Shown piece after piece: positions 15,579-23,010 of a stretch of DNA of 35,954 bases. This DNA is from Clostridiales bacterium (lineage in GTDB: Bacteria > Bacillota > Clostridia > Oscillospirales > Oscillospiraceae). Position 1 is the first letter of the stretch. Each line of letters begins with the position of its first letter. Below the pieces are notes generated by a model that saw only the letters and a list, made by a program, of their open reading frames with translations, was not told the origin of the DNA and did not search any database. The DNA lies in assembly GCA_021201475.1 (NCBI GenBank), contig JAJQEV010000128.1, forward strand, positions 1 to 35,954, in the 5' to 3' direction. Made by a program: the position numbers and the translations under genes.

Positions 15579-16505
15579 TTGGAAATTGTCTTTTTAAGGA
15601 AGGATTTGCGCAAATGCTACGGTAGAGCCATGATTTGCGTGTTTTGTATTCTTTTGTTCACGCAGCTGTTCGCGGCGGCGGCATACGGCCTGTACGAGTG
15701 GGTGGCGGTGCCGCTGCTCCTGAGGCGGGGCATTGCACCCGGCTACGCCGGTCTGCTTTTGGTCAATGACATCAGCGTCTATCTGCCGCCGCTGGTGATC
15801 ATTCCGCTGGTGCTGCGGAAAATGCCCCGGACGGAGAAGCCCGCTCCCCATCCCCTCCCTCTGCGGGAGTTGGCCATCGCCATCCCCTTCTGCATTGGGA
15901 CGCTGTACCTGTTCGCCTATGTGACCTCCGGCCTCATCGCCGTCATCGAGGCCCTGTCCGGTGTGGAGACCAGCAATATCCTGGATTCCCTCGACGGCAT
16001 TCCCCTGGGGCTTTACGCCTTCACCACCGTCGTTGTGGCGCCGATCTGTGAGGAGTTCCTCTTCCGCAGGCTGTTCCTGAACCGGTGCCGTGCGCTGGGG
16101 GAGGTCAGCGCCATCTTGCTATCCGCTACAGGTTTTGCTCTGATGCATCAAAACTTCTATCAGCTGCTGTACGCCTTCGCCCTGGGCGTCGTGTTGGGCA
16201 GCGTGGCCATCCTCACCGGCCGCCTGCGGGAGTGCATCCTGCTCCACGCCTGCACCAACGCTGTCTCCGTCCTGCTGTCTCTGCCCGTGTCGGATGAGGT
16301 ATATGCCTTCCTGGGGCTGGCGCTGCTGGCCTGTATCGTCTTCACCGTCTATATCTTTTTCAAGCGGTACCGCTATTACAGCTTCGACCCGGGCCCGCTG
16401 CCCTATGACGGAGCCACAAAGCGGCGGATGTGCCTGCGCTCCCCCTGCTTCTGGATCTGCGGGCTGCTGTCCCTGGCGGCCAGCGTCGCCACCATTTTTA
16501 TCTGA
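15579..16505 (+). CDS. CPBP family intramembrane glutamic endopeptidase
   Basis: 308 aa, multi-pass. CPBP (Abi/Rce1-like) proteases cleave within the membrane; in bacteria many have unknown substrates and some protect against self-made bacteriocins. The motifs are in order: EEFLFRR at 158-164 (EExxxR), a histidine in ALMHQNFYQLLYAFALG (about 187-203), and HACTN with H223 and N227 (HxxxN). About eight hydrophobic segments are visible. The start is a TTG at 15579, 9-10 nt behind AAAGGGG; an ATG at residue 18 is the alternative. It is read from its own promoter and followed 18 nt later by prmA. No bacteriocin genes are nearby. Confidence 0.88.
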   Translation: MEIVFLRKDLRKCYGRAMICVFCILLFTQLFAAAAYGLYEWVAVPLLLRRGIAPGYAGLLLVNDISVYLPPLVIIPLVLRKMPRTEKPAPHPLPLRELAIAIPFCIGTLYLFAYVTSGLIAVIEALSGVETSNILDSLDGIPLGLYAFTTVVVAPICEEFLFRRLFLNRCRALGEVSAILLSATGFALMHQNFYQLLYAFALGVVLGSVAILTGRLRECILLHACTNAVSVLLSLPVSDEVYAFLGLALLACIVFTVYIFFKRYRYYSFDPGPLPYDGATKRRMCLRSPCFWICGLLSLAASVATIFI

Positions 16506-16523
16506 AACGAGGAACCATCTATC

Positions 16524-17508
16524 ATGGAACAAGTTTGGCTGGAATGCAGCATTGACACTGCCCCCGGCTGCCTGGACGCCCTGGCGGCCTACCTGACCGC
16601 CTGCGGCGTGGAAGGGCTGGTGCTGGAGGACGAATCCGACTTCGCCGCCTTCGAGGACGAAAACCGCCCCTTCTGGGACGAGGTGGACGACGCCCTGAAA
16701 GCAGAGCGCCGGGGCGTCACCCGGGCCACCTTTTACGTCGCCGCCGACGAGGAGGGCCGCTGCCGCCTGGACGAAATCACCGCCGGGCTGGAGGGCTTCC
16801 GCAGCCGCACCCCTCAGGACGCCGGTACCCTGGCCGTCACCACCCGCGCCCTGCAGGAGGAGGACTGGGCCAACAACTGGAAGCAGTATTACAGCCCCTT
16901 CCCTGTGGGGGAACGGCTCTATGTGGTGCCGGAATGGATGCGGGGGGAGGCCGTGCCGGAGGGGCGGACGCCTCTCTACCTGAATCCGGGGCTGATTTTC
17001 GGCACCGGCAGTCACGGCACCACCCGCCTCTGTCTGGAGGGGGGTGGAGCGCTACGTCCGCCCCGGCGACCGGGTGCTGGATTTGGGGACGGGCAGCGGC
17101 ATCCTCGCCATCGCCGCCCTGCGGCTGGGGGCCGCCTCCGCCGTGGGCTGCGACATTGACCCCAAGGCCACCGCTGTGGCGGCGGAGAACGCAGCCTTCA
17201 ACGGCATCGGCCCGGAGCTGCAGGTCTACACCGGCGATGTCACCCGCGACAGTGCGTTGCAGGCCCGGCTGGCGGGCCGGTATCAGCTGGTGCTGGCCAA
17301 CATCGTGGCGGATGTCATCCTGCCGCTTTGTCCCATGGTGGGGGACTATCTGGCGGAGGGCGGCCTGTTTCTGACCTCCGGCATTCTGGAGGGCCGGGCG
17401 GACGAGGTGGCCGCCGCGCTGACCGCCAACGACTTCGCCATTCTGGAGCGGCGGGAGCGGGACGGATGGGTCAGCTTTACCGCCAGGTTGGAACGCACAG
17501 CGCCGTAA
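16524..17508 (+). pseudogene. prmA: Ribosomal protein L11 methyltransferase PrmA, interrupted by a frameshift
   Basis: PrmA methylates ribosomal protein L11 using S-adenosylmethionine. Residues 1-172 read from the ATG at 16524 (MEQVWLECSID..., EDWANNWKQYYSPF, LIFGTGSHGTT). The reading then jumps to the next frame for the SAM-binding domain (RPGDRVLDLGTGSGILAIAA) and the substrate signature LANIVADVILPL, ending at 17508. The break is at a run of six G at 17039-17044; with five G the frame would read CLEGVERYVRPG without interruption, giving about 327 aa. Both halves are otherwise intact and free of stops, so this may be a sequencing indel, a recent mutation or phase variation. PrmA is dispensable in many bacteria. 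Confidence 0.88.
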
Positions 17509-17526
17509 AAAATACAGTCTGAAACG

Positions 17527-17572
17527 CAAAAAAGAAGTGACCCGGCTCTGAACTCAGAACCGGGTCACTTCT
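17527..17572 (-). terminator. Intrinsic terminator ending the minus-strand micro-ORF unit
   Basis: A perfect 13-bp outer stem AGAAGTGACCCGG / CCGGGTCACTTCT with further inner pairing (TCTGA/TCAGA). On the minus strand it is followed by TTTTTTGCG, a good T tract; on plus only CTGTTCACTG follows, so it mainly ends minus-strand transcription, though prmA may also use it. Confidence 0.85.
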
Positions 17573-17597
17573 GTTCACTGTCAATCTGTAACTTCAT
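17565..17597 (-). other. Micro-ORF C: MKLQIDSEQK
   Basis: Ten codons and TGA, with AAAGGAGG 10 nt before the ATG. The last codons and the stop lie inside the 5' arm of the terminator stem, so ribosomes finishing it would disturb the hairpin. It has the same length and MKL start as micro-ORFs A1-A3. Translation is not shown. Confidence 0.35.
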
Positions 17598-18405
17598 CCT
17601 TCGGATGCCTCCTTTATGCTGATTTTGTTGATGCTGACGTTCCACTTTACTGCTCTGCCAGCTATCCCTCTTTACACAGCGTACCCGCCTTTCTGAACTT
17701 ACGCTTCTCAACTGCAACGCTCAGGGATGGATACGAAGAGCACTCTCATGAGAGCCTGTCACGAAAAGGAATCAAGCAAATGCTTCGTGGTACACCACAC
17801 CTTTTTCTGTGACCGTTCCGTATTGTCCTTCTGTCAGAGCATCCGGTTTCCTGAAAACCAGTGCCCATACAAATCGCCCGATCAAACGATTGAGATGCTT
17901 CGGAAGAGCTTTGGCGAATCCTGCACGGAATCTATCGCCTTTCCTGTGACCTCTGCCGGTCAGTCGTCCGGTCCCTTCGGAACTGCCAATCCTGCGCGCT
18001 GTCATTCGACAGACGGAACACGGAAGGAATTCAGCGAATGCTGTGCGGCCCTCCGCACCCTCTCGTGGAATCCTGCGCTCTGTGACAACTTCTCTGGAAT
18101 CTCAGCTTCCCAACCAATCGTCAACGCTGACGACTGAGAACTGCGGAAGTGGTTCAGCGAATGCCGTACCTTGTACTGTGGCTCCGTCGTGCAACGCCTC
18201 TGCCGATTCCTCGGCCTTGGTACTCTGCACCTGGAGTTGGTTGAAAGGGAAAGTGGAAAGAGTTCGCTTTACCTGTACATTGGCCCGTACCTCCTGGTGT
18301 TATTGTTCTGGTATTCCAGCGTCCTAACACATCCTTTCCTGCAACCGGCTGGAAGAAGGCGGATGGGGCTACGTTAAACTGCACATTGGACTGTACCTCC
18401 TTATG

Positions 18406-18438
18406 TTATTTGCCTGGTTTCTTGAAGTCCAGTTTCAT
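18406..18438 (-). other. Micro-ORF A3: MKLDFKKPGK
   Basis: Ten codons and TAA; GAAAGGA lies 8-9 nt before the ATG inside a small CTTTC/GAAAG hairpin. The series B site AAGGAGG begins right after its stop. Confidence 0.35.
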
Positions 18439-18516
18439 AACATATCGTCCTTTCAAACGAAAGAGGAAAGTGGAAGGAACTAATCAAAACTGTTCATTGG
18501 ACCGTACCTCCTTGTG

Positions 18517-18549
18517 TTATTTGACTGCTATTTTGAAGTCCAGTTTCAT
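18517..18549 (-). other. Micro-ORF A2: MKLDFKIAVK
   Basis: Same layout as A3. Compared with A1 it differs in one synonymous site (AAA/AAG) and in the codon giving V instead of S; length and stop are kept. Confidence 0.35.
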
Positions 18550-18628
18550 AACACATCGTCCTTTCAAACGAAAGAGGGAAAGTGGAAGGGACTAAGCTAA
18601 ACTGTTCATTGGACCGTACCTCCTTGTG

Positions 18629-18661
18629 TTATTTGCTTGCTATTTTGAAGTCCAGCTTCAT
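18629..18661 (-). other. Micro-ORF A1: MKLDFKIASK
   Basis: Same layout as A2 and A3, with GAAAGGA upstream and TAA followed at once by the next AAGGAGG site. Confidence 0.35.
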
Positions 18662-18963
18662 AACACATCGTCCTTTCAACGAAAGAGGGGAAATGGAAGG
18701 GCCTAATGGAAACTGTACATTGGACTGTACCTCCTGCATTCCTGAATCGGCGTCTTGCAATGGAGTTTCGCGTCAACAAGTCCTTTCATACAGAGAAAAG
18801 GGAACAGGCTGTTGTCGAGTCAGCTCTCGTTTTCACTGTTCTTTGGAGGGTACCTCCTTGTTTAGATTTTGCCGGTTACCAGGTCGGCTGCCTGTCTTAC
18901 CTAGGCCTTGGGACTCTCCTCCTTTCCGGTGAAGTGGAATGGGTGGCTTCTTTTGATGAATTA

Positions 18964-18992
18964 AGGATACCACAGTTCCTCCGTCTTGTCAA
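18964..18992 (-). promoter_or_regulatory. Strong predicted promoter of the repeat/micro-ORF unit
   Basis: Minus strand perfect TTGACA (18987-18992), a 17-nt spacer and TATCCT (18964-18969) within an AT-rich upstream region. It points into the repeat array and nowhere else. Confidence 0.75.
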
Positions 18993-19054
18993 GCACTTTT
19001 TTAAATAAAAATCACAAAAATATATTAACAATTTGTGAACGATTGAAAAAACCG

Positions 19055-19083
19055 TTGTGTTCTTTGTCAGTTTCCGTTATAAT
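19055..19083 (+). promoter_or_regulatory. Predicted promoter of the 59-aa membrane protein gene
   Basis: TTGTGT (19055-19060), a 17-nt spacer and a perfect TATAAT (19078-19083). It is divergent from the promoter at 18964-18992. Confidence 0.6.
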
Positions 19084-19160
19084 ACAAAGTGCACACGACC
19101 ACATATACCGCATGCGCCGCCCCAGCGGCCCATGCGCACACGATCTGGAGGAAGAATCAC

Positions 19161-19340
19161 ATGGAATTGCTGAAACGGAAAATTACCTCTGCGGGCAGCG
19201 CCTGCCTGGTCTGCGGCATCATTGCCATTGTGACCGGCATGACCACCGGCGTCATCCTGCTGGCCCATGGCGGCCGCCTGCTGTCCGAGCGGCGGCACTG
19301 CGACGCTTTGCGGGAGCAGCTTTACGGCGGCGACCTGTAA
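19161..19340 (+). CDS. Small single-pass membrane protein, 59 aa
   Basis: A short gene of unknown function. GGAGGA lies 8 nt before the ATG at 19161, a promoter lies about 80 nt upstream and a strong terminator 48 nt downstream, so it forms its own unit. The protein is basic at the start (MELLKRKITSAG), then has one long hydrophobic stretch (SACLVCGIIAIVTGMTTGVILLAHGG, about 12-38) and a charged tail (LLSERRHCDALREQLYGGDL) that looks helical and cytoplasmic or external. The frame is open upstream to 19089, but that extension has no ribosome site. I recognise no family. Confidence 0.7.
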   Translation: MELLKRKITSAGSACLVCGIIAIVTGMTTGVILLAHGGRLLSERRHCDALREQLYGGDL

Positions 19341-19387
19341 CCGGGTATCCTTTTATGTCCCATCCCGCTGTGGGCTGATGCATAACT

Positions 19388-19422
19388 GTGCGGAGAAGCG
19401 TCTGTTTCTTCGCACTTTTTTT
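19388..19422 (+). terminator. Intrinsic terminator after the 59-aa membrane protein gene
   Basis: A 10-bp stem GTGCGGAGAA / TTCTTCGCAC (one G-T pair), loop GCGTCTGT, then seven T. Confidence 0.9.
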
Positions 19423-19546
19423 GCCCTGCTGTCCGGCCGGAAGCGGTTCCCTGTGGCGGTTCCCTGCCGGTACTGCCCCGTCCCGCGAACGCCGAAACGG
19501 GGCATAAGAGCGCAAATTTAGTTCGAAATACAAGATTCTGTCAGTT

Positions 19547-19585
19547 TTGTACGAAATTTTACAAATTTACTACCTGTTTTTTACA
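19547..19585 (+). promoter_or_regulatory. Possible PhoP (Pho box) binding repeats before the phosphate transporter
   Basis: TTGTAC (19547), TTTACA (19558), a poor ACTACC (19569) and TTTACA (19580) recur every 11 bp, the helical spacing of Firmicutes PhoP boxes built on TT(A/T/C)ACA. They lie 35-70 bp upstream of the -10 element. The region is AT-rich, so chance is possible. Confidence 0.35.
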
Positions 19586-19615
19586 GAGGCCGGATATGGA
19601 AATCCTCTGATAAAC

Positions 19616-19624
19616 TGGTATAAT
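19616..19624 (+). promoter_or_regulatory. Extended -10 promoter of the Na/phosphate cotransporter gene
   Basis: TGGTATAAT, an extended -10 element, with no good -35 hexamer 17 nt upstream. This fits an activator-dependent promoter. Confidence 0.55.
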
Positions 19625-19735
19625 AGGGAAAGAAATCCTGCAATGCAACCATGCTTCGGCGTGTTTCTGCATGGTCCGGATCATCCCACGGCCTGCGGCG
19701 CTGCTCTGAGGCCGAGATAAGGGAGCTTGAACGGA

Positions 19736-21364
19736 ATGGAGCTTTTAGATATATTTACCCTTTTGGGCGGGGTAGGGCTGTTCCTCTACGGCATGACGCA
19801 GATGTCCAGCGGCCTGAAGGCCGCGGCCGGCGACAATCTGCGCATCATTCTGCAAACAGCCACCAGCAACCGCTTCGTCTCGGTGATGGTAGGCATCCTG
19901 GTGACGCTGATGATTCAGTCCTCCTCCGCGACGGATGTGATGGTCATCGGCTTCGTCAACGCGGGGATGATGAGCCTGACCCAGGCTATCGGCGTTATCA
20001 TGGGAGCCAATATCGGCACCACGGTGACGGCCCAGCTGACCGCCTTCAACCTCAGCTCCTACGCGCCGCTGATTTTGTTTGTGGGCGCAATCATGTATCT
20101 GTTCCTGAAGAACGGCACGGTGAGGAGCATTGGCTCCGTAATCTTAGGCTTCGGTATGCTGTTTGAGGGCATCGCCCTGATGAAGAGCGCCATTGCGCCG
20201 CTGGCGGAGTCGGAGGCCTTCATCAATATGCTGTCCGGGCTGAACAACCCCTTCCTGGCCATTCTGTTCGGCATTGCGTTCACCGCCCTGCTGCAAAGCT
20301 CCTCCTCCTCCATCGTCATTTTCCAGGCCTTCGCCGCGACGGGCATCCTGAGCTATGATGTGGCGGTATATCTGGTTTTGGGGGCTGCCGTGGGTTCTGT
20401 CACCCCCAACCTGCTGGCCTCCCTCACCGCCAACCGCAACGGGAAGCGCAGCGCCATCCTGAACCTGCTCTTTAACGTGGTGCGGTGCGTCGTGATCGGC
20501 GTTATTATCACGCTGTTCCCCCAGGTGCTGCGGCTAATTCAGAGCCTGTCCCCCAATGACATCGCCCGCCAGATCGCCAATACCCATACCATCTTCGCCA
20601 TCTTCGCCGTGGTCATCGAGCTGCCGCTGACCAACTCCATTGTCCGCCTGGCGGAGCGCATCATCCCCCTCAAGGACGAGGAAACCCGCAAGGCCAAGGA
20701 TCAGCGCCTGGTGTACTTAAACTCCCTGGATAGCCTGCCTGCCGCCGTCTCCCTGAACCAGGCCAAGCTGGAAATTTACCGCATGGGCGAGTTCGCGCTG
20801 AACAACCTGTGCACCGCCATTGACTACTTCTTTGACGATGATGAGTCGAAGATTCAGGAGGTGCTGGACCAGGAGGACACCGTGGACTACCTGGATCACA
20901 ACATCACCCAGGCCCTGATCGACCTGCGGTACCACCACCTGCCCCCGCGGGATTTGAACCGCCTGGGCCGGCTGCTGCTGGACGTGTCCGATATTGAGCG
21001 CATCAGCGACCATGCGGTGAACATCACGGAGTACCGTCAAAAGCTGAACCAGCGGAAGGGTACGCTGAGTAAAGAGGCTATGGACGATCTGCACATCATC
21101 GCCGACGCCACCCTGGCCAGCGTGGAGTACAGTCTCCAGCTGTTCCGGGACGACCGCTTTAACGACCTTCCCCAGGCCGAGGCGCTGGAGCATATCGTCA
21201 ACGAGAGCCAGGATCTGTGCATCTCCAATCACGTGGACCGCATGATGGAGGCGGAGTGCGACCCCATGGGCGGCGTGGTTTACTCTGACATGGTGACGGA
21301 CTTGGAGCGCTGCTCCGACCACGCCATCAAGGTGGCCTATTCCCTCAGCGGGCAGGACAGCTGA
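19736..21364 (+). CDS. Na/phosphate cotransporter with C-terminal PhoU-like domain
   Basis: 542 aa. It imports phosphate with sodium across the cytoplasmic membrane. The two inverted Na/Pi-cotransporter repeats each carry a QSSS motif: QSSSATD at 61-67 and QSSSSS from 187. About eight to nine membrane segments fill residues 1-310. Residues from about 330 on are helical and soluble (IYRMGEFALNNLCTAIDYFFDDDE..., ISDHAVNITEY, ERCSDHAIKVAYSL), the duplicated helix pattern of PhoU-like domains. The ATG at 19736 was chosen, 10 nt after AAGGGAG; a TTG 9 nt upstream abuts that site. It has its own promoter and terminator. The upstream 11-bp repeats suggest phosphate control, which is inference. Confidence 0.93.
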   Translation: MELLDIFTLLGGVGLFLYGMTQMSSGLKAAAGDNLRIILQTATSNRFVSVMVGILVTLMIQSSSATDVMVIGFVNAGMMSLTQAIGVIMGANIGTTVTAQLTAFNLSSYAPLILFVGAIMYLFLKNGTVRSIGSVILGFGMLFEGIALMKSAIAPLAESEAFINMLSGLNNPFLAILFGIAFTALLQSSSSSIVIFQAFAATGILSYDVAVYLVLGAAVGSVTPNLLASLTANRNGKRSAILNLLFNVVRCVVIGVIITLFPQVLRLIQSLSPNDIARQIANTHTIFAIFAVVIELPLTNSIVRLAERIIPLKDEETRKAKDQRLVYLNSLDSLPAAVSLNQAKLEIYRMGEFALNNLCTAIDYFFDDDESKIQEVLDQEDTVDYLDHNITQALIDLRYHHLPPRDLNRLGRLLLDVSDIERISDHAVNITEYRQKLNQRKGTLSKEAMDDLHIIADATLASVEYSLQLFRDDRFNDLPQAEALEHIVNESQDLCISNHVDRMMEAECDPMGGVVYSDMVTDLERCSDHAIKVAYSLSGQDS

Positions 21365-21381
21365 CCCCCGGAAAAACCGAC

Positions 21382-21410
21382 CGGGCTGGCCTCAGGGCCG
21401 ACCCGTTTTT
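21382..21410 (+). terminator. Terminator after the Na/phosphate cotransporter gene
   Basis: Stem CGGG-CT-GGCC / GGCC-GA-CCCG with one internal mismatch and one wobble, loop TCAG, then TTTTT. Confidence 0.75.
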
Positions 21411-21487
21411 GTCGGAAAGAGCCGACCGCTCCGTGCAATCAGGCAAAAGAAACGTCGCTGCCGGTTTGCATCTTGTTCCTTTTGATA

Positions 21488-21516
21488 TTGCAATCTCACT
21501 TTGATTCGGTTATAAT
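21488..21516 (+). promoter_or_regulatory. Predicted promoter of the isocitrate dehydrogenase gene
   Basis: TTGCAA (21488-21493), a 17-nt spacer and a perfect TATAAT (21511-21516). Confidence 0.65.
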
Positions 21517-21603
21517 AGAGGACGTAAACGGCGGAAATGCGAAACGATTTTCGCATCCTCTTGCAAACGGCTGTATGCAATGCGCAGAAATGAGGTATAC
21601 ATC

Positions 21604-22818
21604 ATGGCAAAGATTCCTATGAAAACCCCTTTGGTGGAGATGGACGGAGACGAAATGACCCGCATCCTGTGGCAACAGATCAAGGATGAGCTGTTGCTGC
21701 CCTACATCGACCTGAAAACGGAGTATTATGACCTGGGTCTGCCCATGCGGGAGCAGACTAAGGACCAAATCACCATCGACGCCGCCAACGCCACCAAGCA
21801 GTACGGCGTGGCCGTCAAGTGCGCCACCATCACCCCCAACGCCCAGCGGGTGGAGGAGTACAACCTCTCCCAGATGTGGAAGAGTCCCAACGGCACCATC
21901 CGTGCCATCCTGGACGGCACCGTGTTCCGCGCCCCCATCATGGTCAACGGCATCAACCCGGTGGTGAAGAACTGGAAGCAGCCCATCACCATCGCCCGTC
22001 ACGCATACGGCGACGTGTACCGGGACACCGAGTTCCGCATCCCCTGCACCGGCAAGGCCATGCTCAGCTTCCTGTCGGACGACGGCGCGGTGCAGATGAA
22101 CCAGACGGTGTATGACTTCGAGTGCCCCGGCGTGGTGCAGGCGCTGTATAATAAGGACGACTCCATCCGGTCCTTCGCCCGCTCCTGCTTCCAGTACGCC
22201 ATTGATACGAAGCAGGACTTGTGGTTCTCCACCAAGGACACCATCTCCAAGAAGTATGACCACACCTTTAAGGACATCTTCGCGGAGATTTATGAGGCGG
22301 AATACAGGGCCAAATTCGAGGCGCTGGGCATTACCTACTTCTACACCCTGATCGACGACGCGGTGGCACGGGTCATCCGCTCTCAGGGCGGTTTCATCTG
22401 GGCCTGCAAGAACTACGATGGCGACGTGATGAGCGATATGGTCTCCACCGCCTTCGGCAGCCTGGCCATGATGACCTCCGTGCTGGTCAGCCCTGACGGC
22501 AACTATGAGTACGAGGCCGCCCACGGCACCGTCACCCGCCACTACTACAAGTATCTCAAGGGGGAGGAGACCTCCACCAACCCGGTGGCCACCCTGTTCG
22601 CCTGGACCGGCGCCCTCCGGAAGCGGGGCGAGCTGGACGGCCTGGCAGAGCTGTCCGCCTTCGCGGATAAGCTGGAGCAGGCTACCATTGCTACCATCGA
22701 GTCCGGCGTTATGACCGGCGACCTCGTGGGCCTGTGGGAGGGGGACGCTCCCGCCGTCAAGACCAACAGCGTGGACTTCCTGAAGGCCATCCGCGCCAAC
22801 CTGGACAAGCTGCTGTAA
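21604..22818 (+). CDS. icd: NADP-dependent isocitrate dehydrogenase
   Basis: 404 aa. It oxidises isocitrate to 2-oxoglutarate with NADP, supplying the carbon for glutamate. The type II (eukaryote-like, about 400 aa) form is indicated by MKTPLVEMDGDEMTRI at the N-terminus, ATITPNAQRVEEYNL, the substrate motif WKSPNGTIRAILDGTVFR and the cofactor region YEYEAAHGTVTRHYYKYLKGEETSTNPVAT. The aspartate pair for the metal is in DGDVMSDMVSTAFG. The ATG at 21604 (GAGG 8 nt upstream) was preferred over an upstream ATG at 21580. It is a single-gene unit with a clear promoter and a strong terminator. No citrate synthase or aconitase is in the window. Confidence 0.96.
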   Translation: MAKIPMKTPLVEMDGDEMTRILWQQIKDELLLPYIDLKTEYYDLGLPMREQTKDQITIDAANATKQYGVAVKCATITPNAQRVEEYNLSQMWKSPNGTIRAILDGTVFRAPIMVNGINPVVKNWKQPITIARHAYGDVYRDTEFRIPCTGKAMLSFLSDDGAVQMNQTVYDFECPGVVQALYNKDDSIRSFARSCFQYAIDTKQDLWFSTKDTISKKYDHTFKDIFAEIYEAEYRAKFEALGITYFYTLIDDAVARVIRSQGGFIWACKNYDGDVMSDMVSTAFGSLAMMTSVLVSPDGNYEYEAAHGTVTRHYYKYLKGEETSTNPVATLFAWTGALRKRGELDGLAELSAFADKLEQATIATIESGVMTGDLVGLWEGDAPAVKTNSVDFLKAIRANLDKLL

Positions 22819-22845
22819 GCCGCCGCGTTTTCTCCAAGTAATTAC

Positions 22846-22885
22846 CGCTGCCCGCCTGCGAATGCAGGCGGGCAGCGTATTTTTT
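22846..22885 (+). terminator. Intrinsic terminator after icd
   Basis: A perfect 13-bp stem GCTGCCCGCCTGC / GCAGGCGGGCAGC, loop GAAT, then GTATTTTTT. Confidence 0.93.
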
Positions 22886-23010
22886 GCAGTAAAATATTTC
22901 GTAAAGGAGAAAAATTGATGGACAAATAACTGGAAGAATGATAGAATAAAACAGAAACAGAGCGATAAATCGGAATTTTATCACAAGGAGTATTGGAGGA
23001 GATAGTACAA

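Larger units (their letters stand above)
18269..18720 (-). other. Micro-ORF series B: five 3-5-codon ORFs behind AAGGAGG
   Basis: On the minus strand: MYSFH (18703-18720), MNSLA (18592-18609), MNSFD (18480-18497), MCSLT (18369-18386) and MYR (18269-18280), each with stop. Every ATG is 8-9 nt after (A)AGGAGG. The pattern M-x-S-x-x-stop recurs in four of five. They may be initiation-only or regulatory sites rather than peptides. Confidence 0.35.
18265..18870 (-). repeat. About six tandem units of roughly 111 bp with embedded Shine-Dalgarno/ATG pairs
   Basis: The word AGGAGG starts (minus strand) at 18858, 18735, 18624, 18513-18512, 18401 and 18295, giving spacings of 123, 111, 111-112, 111 and 106. 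The core AAGGAGGTACGGTCCAATG is nearly unchanged in the five inner and lower units and degenerate in the first. Units 3-5 also share CCTTTC/GAAAGG hairpins and a 10-codon ORF. The outer units are progressively diverged. Confidence 0.85.
17527..18957 (-). ncRNA. Predicted 1.4-kb transcript: repeat-rich, non-coding or micro-ORF-encoding
   Basis: A TTGACA-17-TATCCT promoter at 18964-18992 and the terminator at 17527-17572 bracket about 1.4 kb of the minus strand. No frame in it encodes a protein I recognise. The first half holds about six tandem units of roughly 111 bp, each with AAGGAGGTAC-like Shine-Dalgarno sequence. The second half has a looser repeat, GCATTCGC/GGATTCGC followed by CTTCCG, at about 18164, 18041 and 17921 (spacing 120-123). 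Its end is a further 10-codon ORF with AAAGGAGG. I cannot match it to a known RNA class. The boundaries are inferred from promoter and terminator only. Confidence 0.5.

Noticed and set aside
17772-18384. Minus-strand frames of 76-77 codons in the repeat unit
   Set aside because: No ribosome site at their starts and no recognisable fold; their frame does not stay open across repeat copies, so the short ORFs are a better reading.
18265-18870. CRISPR array
   Set aside because: Units are about 111 bp with conserved parts spread through the unit, no unique spacers of even length, and no cas genes.
18386-18932. Overlapping plus-strand frames of 69-116 codons through the tandem repeats
   Set aside because: They lack Shine-Dalgarno sites, merely restate the repeat, and the promoter, terminator and ribosome sites all face the other way.
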